Shown: in pieces, positions 20,677 to 32,487 of the stretch
Position numbering within the stretch: position 1 is the first letter of the stretch
Layout of the letters: the number at the start of each line of letters is the position of its first letter
Origin: Teratosphaeria epicoccoides
Taxonomy: Eukaryota; Ascomycota; Dothideomycetes; Mycosphaerellales; Teratosphaeriaceae
Direction of reading: 5' to 3'
Length of the DNA: 64,000 nucleotides
Assembly (NCBI GenBank): GCA_021401465.1
Contig: JADDMT010000051.1
Coordinates: 62,001 to 126,000, forward strand
The notes under the pieces: model-generated
Told to the model about the DNA's origin: nothing
The model's input: only the letters and a program-made list of their open reading frames with translations
The model's database searches: none
Position numbers and translations under genes: made by a program

Positions 20677-22922
20677 ATATGTCGGAGCCACAATGGGTGA
20701 AAGTGCTCAAATGCGCAGTTGCTCGCAGAGTTGGTGTACCCTTCTGGTGTAGAATAGCTCTTGCTCGCCGCAGATCAGTTCGCTTGGGATCCGGCGCTCG
20801 CGTTGTGGCCTGGAGCAAGTAGGATCATATTCTGCTGGAGACTGAGATGGTCGGAGAGGATTATGGTAGACGATGGTGTGGTGTGAAGACTTTCGATCTT
20901 TATCGGGGCTTCGAGGTTCCCCCTCTGTCGACACAATGCTTGTAAAGTGAATTTTTGGCCCGTTCGTACTTAGCAGACGACTACGAACAATAGCTGTTGA
21001 TTGTGATTGTTCGAGTGTCTGCTCGCCGAGCCTTGTCGCCAGTCCAACAGAGCTGTGCAGGCACGTTCTGGACTCGATACTGCTGCTTACGCACTGAACC
21101 CTATTCAGAGTCGATTTTATCGAAGCGTTTGTGGACTGACTGATGAATGTGGCTGCAATGGCATGCGTAATTGTGGCGATAGGTAAGAATCAGTGGTTGC
21201 AATCTGGTAGCAGCGGTAGGCTGTTGAGCGTTGAGGAGCGTGGCATGTGATTGCATGTGAGAGAGAGGGTAGACGAGCTTGGCCCGCTGCAAAACCTCCG
21301 GGAGCGACCGAGCAATGATCGGCATATGCTCACGTGTGACCATGCATCATCTACGACACCATGCAAGCCGAGGCTGGTACATGTAAATACATGAAGCTTA
21401 GAAGAGCTTCGCTTCGAATCAAGCATAGTAGCTGTCAGTCAGCTCGAGCTAAGCGGCGATGCTTGCGCGGCTTTCGAGGAGGCAAGCACTATATAGCTCA
21501 TTCCATTCGCAGTGCCGCAAGCATGATATTCTGGCAAGAAGCTTGATGTTAAAAGAAATTGTGAATCGCAATTGGTTCATGAGTGGTTCGAGAAGAAGAC
21601 TCTCAGGCACGACTGCAAACACTAGCGTATCGATACCTCTTCTACCTTATGCGCATCGATCAGCTCCACCCTGCCTTATGACTACGGTCTGCATTATGGC
21701 GCCTCATGGTTCCTCGGATTGCTGCTTTTAATGCTTTCGCATGCTTGATGCTCGAGAGGTTGATGCAATTCAGATCGCCGAAAATGGGCCTGTTGTTCGA
21801 GGACTCTCTTCACGTACTTTGCTACCAAGAGTTGGAATGCAGACAGCCGCCAGCTTCTGGAACTGGCGCTTTGCGAGTCAAGATCGATGATCTGTCTGTG
21901 TAGATTTATCCAGGAAAGATGGCACAGTCCTTGATGCAACGGCGGTCAAATTTGCCTTGGATTCAGGTAGTGTGACATCTCGCGGCCCAGCTCTCGCGAA
22001 TATGGGAGTTCACATAGAGCCCACTCGACTGCACTCAAGTGCGATAATAGGTTGTTGTGTCGGCTGCAATGAATGAGAAGATGAAGAAAGTCCGGAGGCA
22101 GGAGAGCTGGAAGTCCACCTAGTACCGGGACAGATTTTCGGCTTGGTAAGCGAGGACTTCACCTCAGACATTTTTCCCATTTTGTCCTATCACTCTACGT
22201 ATGGCTCGAAACCGTCCCAGTATCAGAATCAATGCAGACGTATCGTCGTACACACGCGTGTGTTTCCCATTGTATGGCGATTTCGCCGAACGCGATGTGC
22301 TTGGACAAGGCTGCGTGGCGCTAGCTTGCATGCATGCAGGTGTTCATCGCCTCCGGTGAAGGGACCAGCGAATAGCAATATCTTTCAACAGCGAGCCGAG
22401 TAAAACGAGCAGGACTGGCTTTCGCGTCTCGCCGATCCATAGCGGATCCGTAGTCGGCATCATTTGCGTTTCGCCAGGTGACGATGGCAGTAGATCCTGC
22501 CGCAATCCCATGCGCGGACAGGCCGCACGGCTCGGCCAGACCGCTTGTCTCCACAAGGCTGACTATCCGAACCTCGCGATCGTTTGCGGTCGCTACGGTG
22601 TGCGCCAGAACGTCGATTGGAGTCCCAAACCCCCTTTTCCTGCTAGAGTAGCATGATTGTGATCATAGTTCTCCACATAAACCGTTTCTAGCCGACTGTG
22701 CGATCGAATGCTGCCGTTAAAACCCCTCTATGAGTCAGTCTCTTATGCTGGCGATCTAAGGCTTGGCCAGGTAGGATGGCTCTAGTGCAAACAACATGGT
22801 CAGATTTAGTTCGGCAGCATCTTCCATGTTAGGAGGTCGTGGTCACCGCCTTGGTCGCTTGAGCACGATGAGGGCCATGAGCTCTAATTTGAAGCCCCTC
22901 TTTTCGCGACGAAGGTTCAATC
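20677..22922. other. long divergent intergenic region
   Basis: 2.2 kb between the divergent bHLH and zinc-finger-like genes. Only short random-looking ORFs are present. Long upstream regions are common for fungal transcription-factor genes, so this may hold regulatory sites and a long leader; none is identified. Confidence 0.4.
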
Positions 22923-24029
22923 ATGGATGCATGGTCTCGCTCGGAGAGGGAGCACCTAATCGGGGGACACACTGCCCGCGAGAGGTATAAGACCTGCTAC
23001 TTTGCTGAATACTTCGCAAAGCTGATCTGGACGACCACTAGACTCAATTCGCTTCGCTGCTGTCGCTTAGTGAGGCTCGATCGATTACTTGTGTCCAGTG
23101 ACTCCGGTTCGACTCAGCGCCACGCACGTGGAGTGGCCAGGCGCACTAGCGAGTCTCAAGAATCGCCAGCCAACTTTGAGGAAGGCCTCGTGCGGCTCGA
23201 CTCCAACAGTCTGGTTGGCCAGTACAACAATTATACGATCACAGGCGCGGGATTTCGCCAAAGTGGCATGAGTGCTGGCGGGGACCATCTCCTCGTCGAT
23301 GGTATCCCTCGACAGCTCCGACAAGCTCCAGATGAACTCTCCTTGGCATTCTCAGCGGACCGCTGGACAAGTCGTCGGCGCAGTCTTGCCTCTTCCTCCA
23401 ATCACGCATCATCTTGCCTGACGGACCCCTCTTACTATGCTTCAGCGAGACAGCCAACGACTGGCACAGCGTATCCTCGCTCGACTCGATCATCGCACAG
23501 CGTCTGCACTCCGTCTCTGGTCTCGGACTCCTCGCTTGCGAGCGCATCGTCAGTATCTAACGGCGACGCAGGCTCCGCGCTTTACTATGAGCTGCCTGAT
23601 GAGGAGGGGGATGAAGACTGGAACCGTGGACGGATAACGCAGCCCTTGGCATGCCCTTTCAGCTTCCTGGCCTGCAGCTTTGTCTCAGCCGACTTCGACG
23701 AGTGGGACACGCACTGCAAGTCTCACTTCCGCGGGCATCTGCCGAGAAGCCTTGAATGTCCCTTCCATTGTCGATGGACCACAACAGCTGGGACTGCTGG
23801 AGAGGCTTGGCGTGAGCGTAGCGAACATATGCTCGTTGATCATGTCTTCTCTCGCGACCTTATAGACACAGGTCGTCATCCATCAAACGATCTTATCGAA
23901 CATCTGTGGAGGATCCGGCTGATTGATGATGGGCAGCTCAGGGAGCTCAGAAGCAATGGATGGCTCAGCCAGGGCAGTGTATACCAACAGCAGGAACGCA
24001 GCGGTCGTCGCAGGCATGCAAGGCGCTAG
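22923..24029 (+). CDS. zinc-finger-like (C2H2-type) fungal protein
   Basis: A 368-codon ORF without required introns. Residues about 245-310 hold two adjacent Cys/His clusters: ACPFSFLACSFVSADFDEW then DTHCKSHFRGH, followed by LECPFHCRW and a distant HMLVDHVF. This spacing (Cys pair, aromatic, His pair) resembles a group of fungal C2H2-domain proteins. The preceding 150 residues are Ser-rich and low in complexity; an acidic patch (ELPDEEGDEDW) precedes the first cluster. The first 60 residues look less protein-like, so the real start may be further in (for example the Met at residue 116, near 23268) or an upstream intron may be missed. The function, perhaps nuclear, is inferred only. Confidence 0.65.
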   Translation: MDAWSRSEREHLIGGHTARERYKTCYFAEYFAKLIWTTTRLNSLRCCRLVRLDRLLVSSDSGSTQRHARGVARRTSESQESPANFEEGLVRLDSNSLVGQYNNYTITGAGFRQSGMSAGGDHLLVDGIPRQLRQAPDELSLAFSADRWTSRRRSLASSSNHASSCLTDPSYYASARQPTTGTAYPRSTRSSHSVCTPSLVSDSSLASASSVSNGDAGSALYYELPDEEGDEDWNRGRITQPLACPFSFLACSFVSADFDEWDTHCKSHFRGHLPRSLECPFHCRWTTTAGTAGEAWRERSEHMLVDHVFSRDLIDTGRHPSNDLIEHLWRIRLIDDGQLRELRSNGWLSQGSVYQQQERSGRRRHARR

Positions 24030-24862
24030 TTGGTGTGCGAGGATCGGCGTTGCTTGGAGGACATCGTACTCTGGTACATCTTGGTACAACCTTCAGCTTC
24101 ACATTCTGTGCCATCGTTCGTCCTAGATATGTGGGGACATGATGGACTCAATGTGATCATGGTGGACTGAATGGTCATGTCGAACTTGTCGGGCTCGAGT
24201 TATCTCTTATATACCTTGCGGCAATGACTTACTTATTTGCATGTAAAGATGCCTTAAAAGAAAGCGAACTACAGATTTCGGTGGCCACTATTGGCGCACG
24301 TATGGGTGCATACACAGCCTCCCGCGTCTAGCGCAGAGGCCGCCCCGCTGAGCCTTCCCGCTCAAGGCAACCTAGCATGCAGAGACATGAGGCCTCGAGC
24401 GTATGAGAAAATCAGAGACCGCATAGCTCTATAGCTTAAGACGCAGAGGCTTGATGCATGCCAAAGCGGTCTCGACTCCGACTGTTAAAGCTCCAGCGCG
24501 ACTTATTCGCACTAGCTCGGCTTTGTTGCCGTCAGTGACCTTGTCATTTCACGCTTGGCCGTCGGCCCCTCTCTTTACTGGGTACCGAGAAGGTGGTGCT
24601 CGTCTGCTGCCAGGACATGGAGCATCTCGAAGCTTCGCTTCCAAATGAGTTTCATACCGGGACCCGTTCGTGTCCAGGCTCCGTCCGTGGTGAGTTCAGA
24701 AAGCCGATCCAGGCTCGAAGCTCAATGAGATGCAACATAAAGTTCAATCCGGTCGCTCCAAGTGACTCGTAGATGGCGGCCCTCGGGCGTGCACCATACC
24801 TTACGCTCAGCCGGAGCACTTCGAGTGACGAGGATGGACTGTTACGGCTCAGTCGCGCCACT
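24030..24862. other. intergenic, convergent 3' ends
   Basis: About 830 bp between the 3' ends of the zinc-finger-like gene and the ABC transporter gene. No gene recognised. Confidence 0.4.
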
Positions 24863-27100
24863 TCAACCACCAGCCTCCAGCTCTGCAATCCTTCTCTCAA
24901 TCTCCGGCACAGCTCTCAGCTGCAGATCCAGCTCCTCCTTCTCATCCTCCAGCTGCAGCCTCTTCTCCGCATCCAGTCTTGTGAAAACATAGCCCCCTTG
25001 CCCATCAAACTGCAGAATCCAGCCATGGTATGTCCATAAGCTCCTGCGGTGACTGACACTCATGACAGTGATGCCCATCCGCTTGGCCTCGTCATACATC
25101 AGCTTCTCCGTCTCTGGCGTCAAAGAAGCTGTGCATTCGTCTAAAATGGCATATTTAGGACGATGGTAGAAGAGACGGGCTGCAGCGATGCGTTGTTGGT
25201 TGCCAGTGGAGAGAACGTCAGACCATTCAGCTTCGGCGTCGAGAGCTGCGGAGATCTGCGAGACGGAGACCGAAGAAACAGAACGAGTGTCTGTTAGGCT
25301 GCTGGGCGGATCAGAATATGAGGACTTGCCACTGGAAATGCCAACCAAGCTTTCAATACCGAGGGTTGCGAGGATAGTCGCCAGGTCCTTATCGGTAACG
25401 CCCTTAGCACGCATGTCGAGCAAGCCGTCCGGATACAAGATCTGCTGCCTGAGAGTGCCCTTGCTAAGGTACGGTCGTTGAGGTATGTAGAAGATATCGT
25501 CGCTTGGCGGCTTGCGCACTTTGCCACCGTACACTGGCCAGAGACCACCCAAGATGCGGAATAGGCTACTTTTGCCGCATCCGTTGGGACCGACGATAAG
25601 TAGATGGTCGCCGCGGTGGATATGAAAGTTCAAAGCCTGAACGAGGATGTCGCCATTCGGGCTGACGATGGGCACATCCTCGAACTTGATGTCTTCGCCT
25701 TCTTCTAGCTCACCACGGCCAGCCAGAACCACTGCATTTGCTTCAAACGATGTCGAAGACACAAGTGCTTTTTCGAAATGGCCGCGCTGAATATCAGCCA
25801 TCACCTCGAGAAGCATGCTAACACGGGACGTATAGCCAGCAAGCTGTGAGATCTCCTTGTATGAGAACATCAGCCTGCCGAAAGCATCTGAGCTCGACAG
25901 CAAGAGGCGGCGATTAGTGACGAAAGATTCCGTCCTGTCGCCGACGTGGCCAGCTGACGCGCTCGCGCCTGCTGAGGGCAGCCTGAAAAACACGGGTACG
26001 GAACAGAGCATCAAGCCCAGGGCTCCCCAAAAGTACTTGATCACGAAGTCTTCCATGATACCGTGGTAGAACCGTCTTTGTAATATCCGGTTCACGTGCT
26101 TGATCAATGTGAAGTAGCCCTTGTCCAGTGTGTCCTTCTCCGCTTCATGACCAGCATATAGCGCGACTTCCTCGCTGTAGTCAATAAGACGTGAATGCTG
26201 GAACCTGAACTCGCCTTCCAGCCGTGCCTCGTCTGCAACATACTTCCCAAACGGAGGCGTCAATGCTCGCATGACGCTCGCGCTTAGCTGCACCATCAAG
26301 GACATCGCAAAAAGTCCCTCACCGCCTACACTCCTACTCAAGCTCCAGTTGTAAATTATCAAATCCAGCACTGGCTTTGCCAGGTTGGAGTACAACTCTG
26401 CCAGGCTATTGCTGAACTTGGCCACATCGACTGTGATTAGCTGGTCCGCATTCTTGATCCGATCGTCCAGAGCAGATAATGTATAGAACGTCATGTTGTT
26501 CAGATACTTCTCATGTATGTGCTTCGTCAGTCGCGCTCTGTACGCAAGACTGAGTGTCGTCTGATGATACGACAGCATGCTATTCGTGAACGTAGCGGGT
26601 GCGGCCACGATCATCCACCAGAGCAGGCCTTTCAAGAATTCCTTACCACGGCCACGCACCAATGAGCTGACCAGTCTGCCATCCAGCTCGGCGACGTACA
26701 GACTGATGAACGTGCGTAGCAAGAGGAAGACTGAGTGGCTGACAAGTAGCCGCAGCTCTTTGCTTTTTGGACCAGGTACGCATATTGTCAGGAGCCTGAG
26801 CAAGTTCCTGAAGAACTCTCTATTCAGCTCAACCTTCCTTCTGCCAATTGCCGTGCCTGAGCTGACGCCAGTGACTGCAGCTTTGCGCCGGGCCTCTGCC
26901 GCCCGCGCCGTGGCAGCCTTCTGCTCTTTGATGGCGTTACGTACACGCTGTAGCAGCGCCAAGCAAAGCGCCAGATACACCGCTCTCGAGATTCCGGTGC
27001 GGTGCCTCGAATAGAGTCCGATCAGGTCTTGGAGTAGCTTCTTGGCTGAGCGGTTGGAGATTGGCAGGGCGGAGGGTAGGAGATGGGTGTTGACGGCCAT
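24863..27100 (-). CDS. peroxisomal fatty-acyl ABC half-transporter (ABCD/PXA family)
   Basis: Intronless 745-residue half-transporter with the order TMD-NBD. The ABCD (ALDP) membrane domain covers about 90-400, including FLKGLLWWMIVAAPATFTN, NMTFYTLSALDDRIKNADQL (the EAA-like/ABCD loop) and YKEISQLAGYTSRVSMLLE. The NBD has Walker A GPNGCGKSSLFRILGG near 515, YIPQRPYLSKGTLRQQ, and Walker B KYAILDECTAS followed by an H-loop VSHRRSLW. The family imports long-chain acyl-CoA into peroxisomes for beta-oxidation, usually as Pxa1-Pxa2 heterodimers. The ABC signature is LSTGNQQR rather than LSGGEQQR, and the residues after Walker B are TASLT instead of TSAVS. This may be normal for one of the two subunits. 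A coiled-coil tail (KRLQLEDEKEELDLQLRAV) ends the protein. Confidence 0.9.
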   Translation of the reverse strand: MAVNTHLLPSALPISNRSAKKLLQDLIGLYSRHRTGISRAVYLALCLALLQRVRNAIKEQKAATARAAEARRKAAVTGVSSGTAIGRRKVELNREFFRNLLRLLTICVPGPKSKELRLLVSHSVFLLLRTFISLYVAELDGRLVSSLVRGRGKEFLKGLLWWMIVAAPATFTNSMLSYHQTTLSLAYRARLTKHIHEKYLNNMTFYTLSALDDRIKNADQLITVDVAKFSNSLAELYSNLAKPVLDLIIYNWSLSRSVGGEGLFAMSLMVQLSASVMRALTPPFGKYVADEARLEGEFRFQHSRLIDYSEEVALYAGHEAEKDTLDKGYFTLIKHVNRILQRRFYHGIMEDFVIKYFWGALGLMLCSVPVFFRLPSAGASASAGHVGDRTESFVTNRRLLLSSSDAFGRLMFSYKEISQLAGYTSRVSMLLEVMADIQRGHFEKALVSSTSFEANAVVLAGRGELEEGEDIKFEDVPIVSPNGDILVQALNFHIHRGDHLLIVGPNGCGKSSLFRILGGLWPVYGGKVRKPPSDDIFYIPQRPYLSKGTLRQQILYPDGLLDMRAKGVTDKDLATILATLGIESLVGISSGKSSYSDPPSSLTDTRSVSSVSVSQISAALDAEAEWSDVLSTGNQQRIAAARLFYHRPKYAILDECTASLTPETEKLMYDEAKRMGITVMSVSHRRSLWTYHGWILQFDGQGGYVFTRLDAEKRLQLEDEKEELDLQLRAVPEIERRIAELEAGG

Positions 27101-27226
27101 TTTGCAGGCTGTTCGTTAGCTATGAGGACGGATGTATGTTGATGTAGTAATCATTAGGTTCAAGGCGAGGACATAGACAGCGGACAGCAGCATGACGCTC
27201 GAGCTCAGTCTGCATGTGCCATTCAC

Positions 27227-27883
27227 ATGCTTCTTCTGAGCCTCGGCAAGGTTCACCGGGCGTTGCCGCACGATACCCTTCCAGGCATCACAGGATGTAC
27301 TGGTCCTGGAATCCTTCTCAGCTCCGTGTTCTGCATTATATGGAGCATCTCTCGCTTACGCCAACGACAGCAGCATCACGGGACACATGGATCTCGGTCA
27401 GGAGCTTCTTGGAAGAACGAACACCCGTTCACTGCCGCTCGTGTGGCTGTTGAAGGTCACACCAGCCCACAAACTCATCCACACCTCCACGGAAGATGGC
27501 GACCCTCCAGCTCGCACGCGCTGCTGAAGGCAAAATGCCACTGTGGGACTGTCGCGTTTCATACTGCCAGCAGGCCTCGCGAGATCAATGAGTACCAGTG
27601 CACGCTCTGTCGACGCGACGAAGCCGTCTGCCCGTATCACGATCCAAAAGACATCAACATCTTCGTCTCAGGCAATTCGCCAACCACGAAGTATGTGCCG
27701 AGCGACCGCGAAATTGAGTGCAACTTCCCACTGTATGAATCATCGGAGGTCATTTCAACAGAGCCAAGAATGATGAACCCAGATGATATTGAGATGGTAA
27801 CCCGCAGAATCGATCACGATGCTCTGTCGACACCTTTGAAGAATACCGATATGGCACACCTGGAAGACAAAACACAGTATTGA
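27227..27883 (+). pseudogene. GFA/CENP-V-like zinc protein, probably decayed
   Basis: The frame 27227-27883 encodes a recognisable glutathione-dependent formaldehyde-activating enzyme (GFA)-like core from about 27520 on: KCHCGTVAFHTASRPREINE, then YQCTLCRRDEAVCPYHDP, KDINIF, TTKYVPSDREIECNF, and the tail RMMNPDDIEMVTRRID. In intact members the block after the ..F.F step carries a CxxCG(C) motif that completes the zinc sites; here it is replaced by PLYESSEV with no cysteine, and the usual aromatic residues after YQCTLCRR are changed (DEAVCPYHDP). The first 95 codons are not homologous-looking, so the real first exon is unclear. Either a relic or a neofunctionalised copy without zinc; enzyme activity is unlikely. 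Confidence 0.5.
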
Positions 27884-28111
27884 TTCGATCCCGTCATCAA
27901 CGCCATTTGGCACGTCCCCGCATATTTCCCAATGAGAACCCTTGGCATCGCACCAAGGTGACAGATGCCATCAATGAGCGACATAGTCTGAGAGTCGTGC
28001 TGCAGGCGACACTGCAGATCGTTGCCAATGCCTTTCTGTTATCGCTATATTCAAGGCCAGCATGCACTTCACGATACTCCCCTACTGTTGTTATACTCGT
28101 CAAAAATCATC
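27884..28111. other. short intergenic gap
   Basis: 228 bp between the convergent GFA-like gene and the P450 3' end. Nothing recognised. Confidence 0.3.
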
Positions 28112-30024
28112 TCACACGTTAATAGGCTGACGTGGCTTTAGTAGCGCCATCCATCTGCCGTTGTGGAATTGGATGGTGATGAATTGCCGGAGCTTGATGG
28201 CCGGTTGAGGAAGCTCTTCAATGTCAAAGCGAGAAAGCATGTTCGCGGCCACGACACGCTGTTCATGCCAGGCGAAGTTCATGCCGATACAGGAATGATG
28301 GCCTGCTGAGAAAGGGTAGTAGGCACCGGCACTGCGGAAGCGTCAGTGTCGTTCAATACGGCAAACATGCTTCAGCTGACTCATGAGCAGGTGCCACACC
28401 GTCGTGCAGCGGCGAGTCGCGGGATATGAATCTTTCAGGCCAGAAGCGGTGGGGCTCAGGCCAATACTCAGGATTGCTGCGAGGCCCGTCAGCACATGTG
28501 CCTCTTGTGGCAGGGATCAACAACGACACTTACTAATGCAGCTCTTTGTAAGAGGCGGAAATGACGGTGTGTGGTGGATAAACGAACCCACCGAGGACGA
28601 CTGGCTCATTGCCCGTTTTGCGTCCCATCTCAGATGCGATGGGATGCATCCGCAGGTTCTCTTTGATGCAAGCTTGCAGATACTCGTATTGCGGGTCCGA
28701 TCGAACAGTAATGCCGCTTACAAGCGGCTCATTGAGGTTCAAAGACGGTAGTGTATCAAACAGCTTCTTCTTCACCATCGGATTACGGGCCAGCTCCAAG
28801 AACAGGTAGCAGATGGTTGCAGAGGTGGTCTCAGTCCCAGCCAGCAGCAGCTCGCCCATCTGGTCGAGAATGTCACGGGAGGTCATCTTCGCTCCGTTAT
28901 CTGGTCGCTTGCCATCTGTGACAAGGTTCTGGAGAAGATCCTGGCGGGGTTGCACTTCTGGATACGGTGTCTCTAGCTGCGCCTGGCGTCGACGCACCAC
29001 CAAGTCGATGGCTTTCATCATGCCGTATGGCCAGTCGAACGTCAAATTGATGCCGCAAGCGCGAAGAAAACGCTTGAAATATACTAGCTGTTGGCATCAT
29101 TAGCATCAAAACGCCCACCGCGACCCTGAGACGACTTACTCGATACCGCATCTTCGTGCCGCTGAAGACCACGCCTGGTATTTTCAGCCAGGTATTCAGA
29201 TCGATCCCAGCCTCAGGAGTTGCCTTTTCCACCGCCACGGAACCGAAACCTCTGCCGAAGCAGCATTCACCCATCTAAAAGCGACGGTTAGGACTCATGT
29301 GGATCTCAAACATGGTGTCAAGTGTCGGTACACTCACGATCTCCAGTGCGATCTTGTGAATATCCTCCATGAAGTTCCTGTGAAGGACCAGAGGTCTATC
29401 CTCTCTGGTGTACACCGCAAACTCCTTCCGGTAAAGCTCGAAAGTGTCGAGTAGTGGCCTCTGGAAAAGCGGATCAAGCTTGTCGCAGTATCCTACGGTG
29501 AAAGATGGTGACAACAGCTTCTTCAGCTTCAAGTGGACTGAAGGGCGCACTTCGCCAAACAATCCGGCACTCTCCTTCTCTCTCGATATTTCTGCATACA
29601 TGGCAACTTTCTGCAAATCGACAGTTGAAAGGATTTGTTTCATGGCAGTCTTGTCGCTGATCCAGACCTGGCGAGGCCCCAGCCTCATCACTGGGCCATA
29701 GCGAGCATGTGCGGCCTGGACGTAATCCGGTACAGTGCCTCTTGAGAAGAGATACTGGAGATGGACATTGGTGAAGGGCGCATACCATGGACCTGGTAGT
29801 TGTGTAAGAGGTGACTTCCAGGCTTTCCAGGACGTGTAGGTCCAGCAACCTGATGCGGCGCAGAGGAGTATGAGGACCCATTGAGCTCTACCCACGGACA
29901 AGAATACGAGCAGTCCGAGAAGGGAGACTAGCGTTGAGCGGTTTGCCTTGCCCGGTGCGCAAGCCAATGCGTGATGGTAGATGTCATCGATCAAAACTGA
30001 GAGTTGGGTGGACTTCGAATACAT
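28112..30024 (-). CDS. cytochrome P450 monooxygenase
   Basis: Five exons join in frame: 29338-30024, 29140-29274, 28534-29087, 28381-28476 and 28112-28331 (introns 63, 52, 57 and 49 nt), 563 residues. N-terminus MYSKSTQLSVLIDD, then a membrane anchor (STLVSLLGLLVFLSVG, followed by WVLILLCAASGCW), LPGPWYAPFTNVHLQY, I-helix GELLLAGTETTSAT near 355, ExxR in KENLRMHPIASE, PERF, and the haem loop FSAGHHSCIG near 500. The last intron uses a non-consensus GTCAGC donor, the only internally consistent join found. The frame is open 70 codons upstream of the chosen ATG, but the 30024 start gives a normal P450 N-terminus. It diverges from the fatty acid desaturase gene over 2.5 kb. The substrate is unknown. 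Confidence 0.88.
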
Positions 30025-32487
30025 TTTGCACTTGATCTGCACCCCGCTGGCACTTGATTTGCACTGGGTAGGTCGCGGACAGTGAAAGATGGCTAGACAA
30101 GGACGAGAGACCGCATCTTGCCTACATATATGGATCTGGCCTTGCTCGGAGTGCCGTGGTCGAGACTCACGGCAGCCATACTGTGACGCAGGCTGCGCTG
30201 GGTGCATCCTGGTCACGAGAGACATCGCGCCCATACCAGATCAAGTATTCCTCGCGCTCCCGAGGCTGCATAGTGTCACAACGTGGAAGTGTACCGTCGG
30301 TGGCCGCCGTCACGAAGTATCGTCCTTAGCTCAGTACATACGGCTGGTCCTGGCGCCAATGTGTCGGGACAGGCTCGCTCATTGCTGGCTTATGTGACAT
30401 GCTGCGCGTACGAACGCGGATTGGCGGTTCATGTCACTGAATGAAAGTCAAACCAGGCCATTTCCAACGGATTTCTTCGGGTTCTGCTTGGCAACACAGA
30501 AAGGCTAGGCATAGGTACACGCCTCCGGAAGGCTGATAACTCCATCATTGTTGATCAAAGAGCCGAGATTTGGAGGTTACCGTCTGCCACGTCAGATCCA
30601 GTCTGCGGATCGATGGCATGCGAGTGCGGTGACTCGTGCTCGTACACCACCATGGCGTCATGTGAAGCTGTTCCGATCCCCGCAAGCCGCCGTCGGGACT
30701 CTGAGCTGAGCTGGGGTTGCAGTATCGGCAGCATCCGATGGAGAACAGCATCCCGATGGAACGGAGCGGCATAGCCAAAATGCTTACACGCTCGTCAAAC
30801 TAGTGGCGGACGCACTGGTGGCACACCCTGTCCCTAGGGATGAAGATATGGTTGTCCAAGGCTGCCAATGACAGCTTGTGGTTTGACTTGTATCACGGGC
30901 CGACGTGGCCCAACGCATGCTGAAAGACACTTCGCTCTCTGCAACTTGTGTTCGGCCACAGATACAAACCTCCAATAATGGAGACATATCGGCATGGCTT
31001 CTGCAATATAGTGGGGCTTGTACTTTTGGTCCAAGATACTAGCCTCCCTTGGTCTAGAGATCGCAGCATGCCCTTTGCAATGTAGTGGGATCTGCGCTAC
31101 TCGCCCTTTCTTCGGGCTGTGGTTGTATGGACTAGTGACGAGAGCTGCCACCGGGTATCAGGGGGACTGTTCACCAATCGGCGAATTTAGCAATTTGTGA
31201 TGTCTGATTAACTATGTGTTCGCTGCAGGTGTCAGGGCAAACGCCGCGTCGTGCTTTCAACGCCGGGTTCTGCAATGGAGGGCCCCTGTCCGCGATGCAC
31301 AGATTACACAACGCTAGCGACTTCAAAAAGAAAATGGCCAAGATTCACCTCACTTGGTAGTTGATCCATATCAGAGGAAAACATCACAGGACCAATCACA
31401 CTCTGTTGGCGGATATGCCGTTGCTCAAGATTCTTATCTCATTCGGCAAATCATTCACTTCACGGAAAGAAGACCGTCCGCTGCTTGTTCTTCGCCTGAA
31501 TGTTTCACCGGCCCTTCTAGACTTACACTGCGGGAACAAATGACATTCGACATACTGTGGAATAGGAATTTGCAAAGTGCTGGGCACATACCTTTTCCGC
31601 TATTCGATGGAACCATAACGCAGAGATGGCGGCTGCCCCTCACGAAGAGGCTTTACACTCGGGTGGGCATTGTGACTCAAAGCTTTACCTCCGTGTCGAG
31701 CGACGGCTGTTCGTTACGAGCAAGCTCACTCGAGCCACGCGCGTCATGCCTTCATTTTGCATGTCCCAGATGCTGATGATTGTTTTTGGCAGCGGTAATC
31801 TACATCCACTTGTCAAGACCGGGATGTGGTCTCCCTGGCGGTCCAGACGCGCCCTTAGGTCATGAATGGAAGAGCATTTGCAAAAGCCGTCATGTACCAG
31901 AGGGCCTCGGGCCAGAATCGAATGGCCAGACAAGGTCCGAGACGTTCTTGATAAGAATCTTTCCAGAACGGGCTGTGCCCTGCGAAATGGCCTGCGGTGA
32001 GGTCAGGTCTTCGGCGAATCCTAGCGGCTACGGCATGGTCCGAGGACGTTGCCGGACCCGCACGGACCGCACATAGCAATGTCCTAATAAGTTTAATCCC
32101 GCGGCTTCTTCTTGGCGAGCTTTGTCGTAAATATGCACGTGCTGAATGCTGGAGCATGGCATTGAGGCGCTTTCATGTCAAGGGTTGCATGCCGGCCTGG
32201 TCGCATGCATACGGGACGATGGTAGATGCTGGAAGTCCGCTGACATTGCCATGGAAGCAACGTGGCTCATTAATTTGCGGGCTATCACGTGGCCGGACGG
32301 ACCATCGCAACGATGCTTGCGCATTTCACTGGTGAGGTCTCTCAGCTCTTCGTGCAACGGAGCGGCAATCTGGGCGACCGAATTTTTTCGATCATATCTT
32401 CCGCTGAGAGTTTTCGTATACATCAAGTCCTCCTTTCAAATTTCGCTTGTCACGCTCACGATCCTCTTGACGCCAGGAGATAATACG
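30025..32487. other. long divergent gene-poor region (P450 / desaturase)
   Basis: 2.46 kb with only scattered short ORFs and no recognisable domain. It contains the divergent promoters of the P450 and the desaturase. The frame of the desaturase remains open upstream to 32146 but the added sequence does not resemble desaturase N-termini. Confidence 0.4.
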
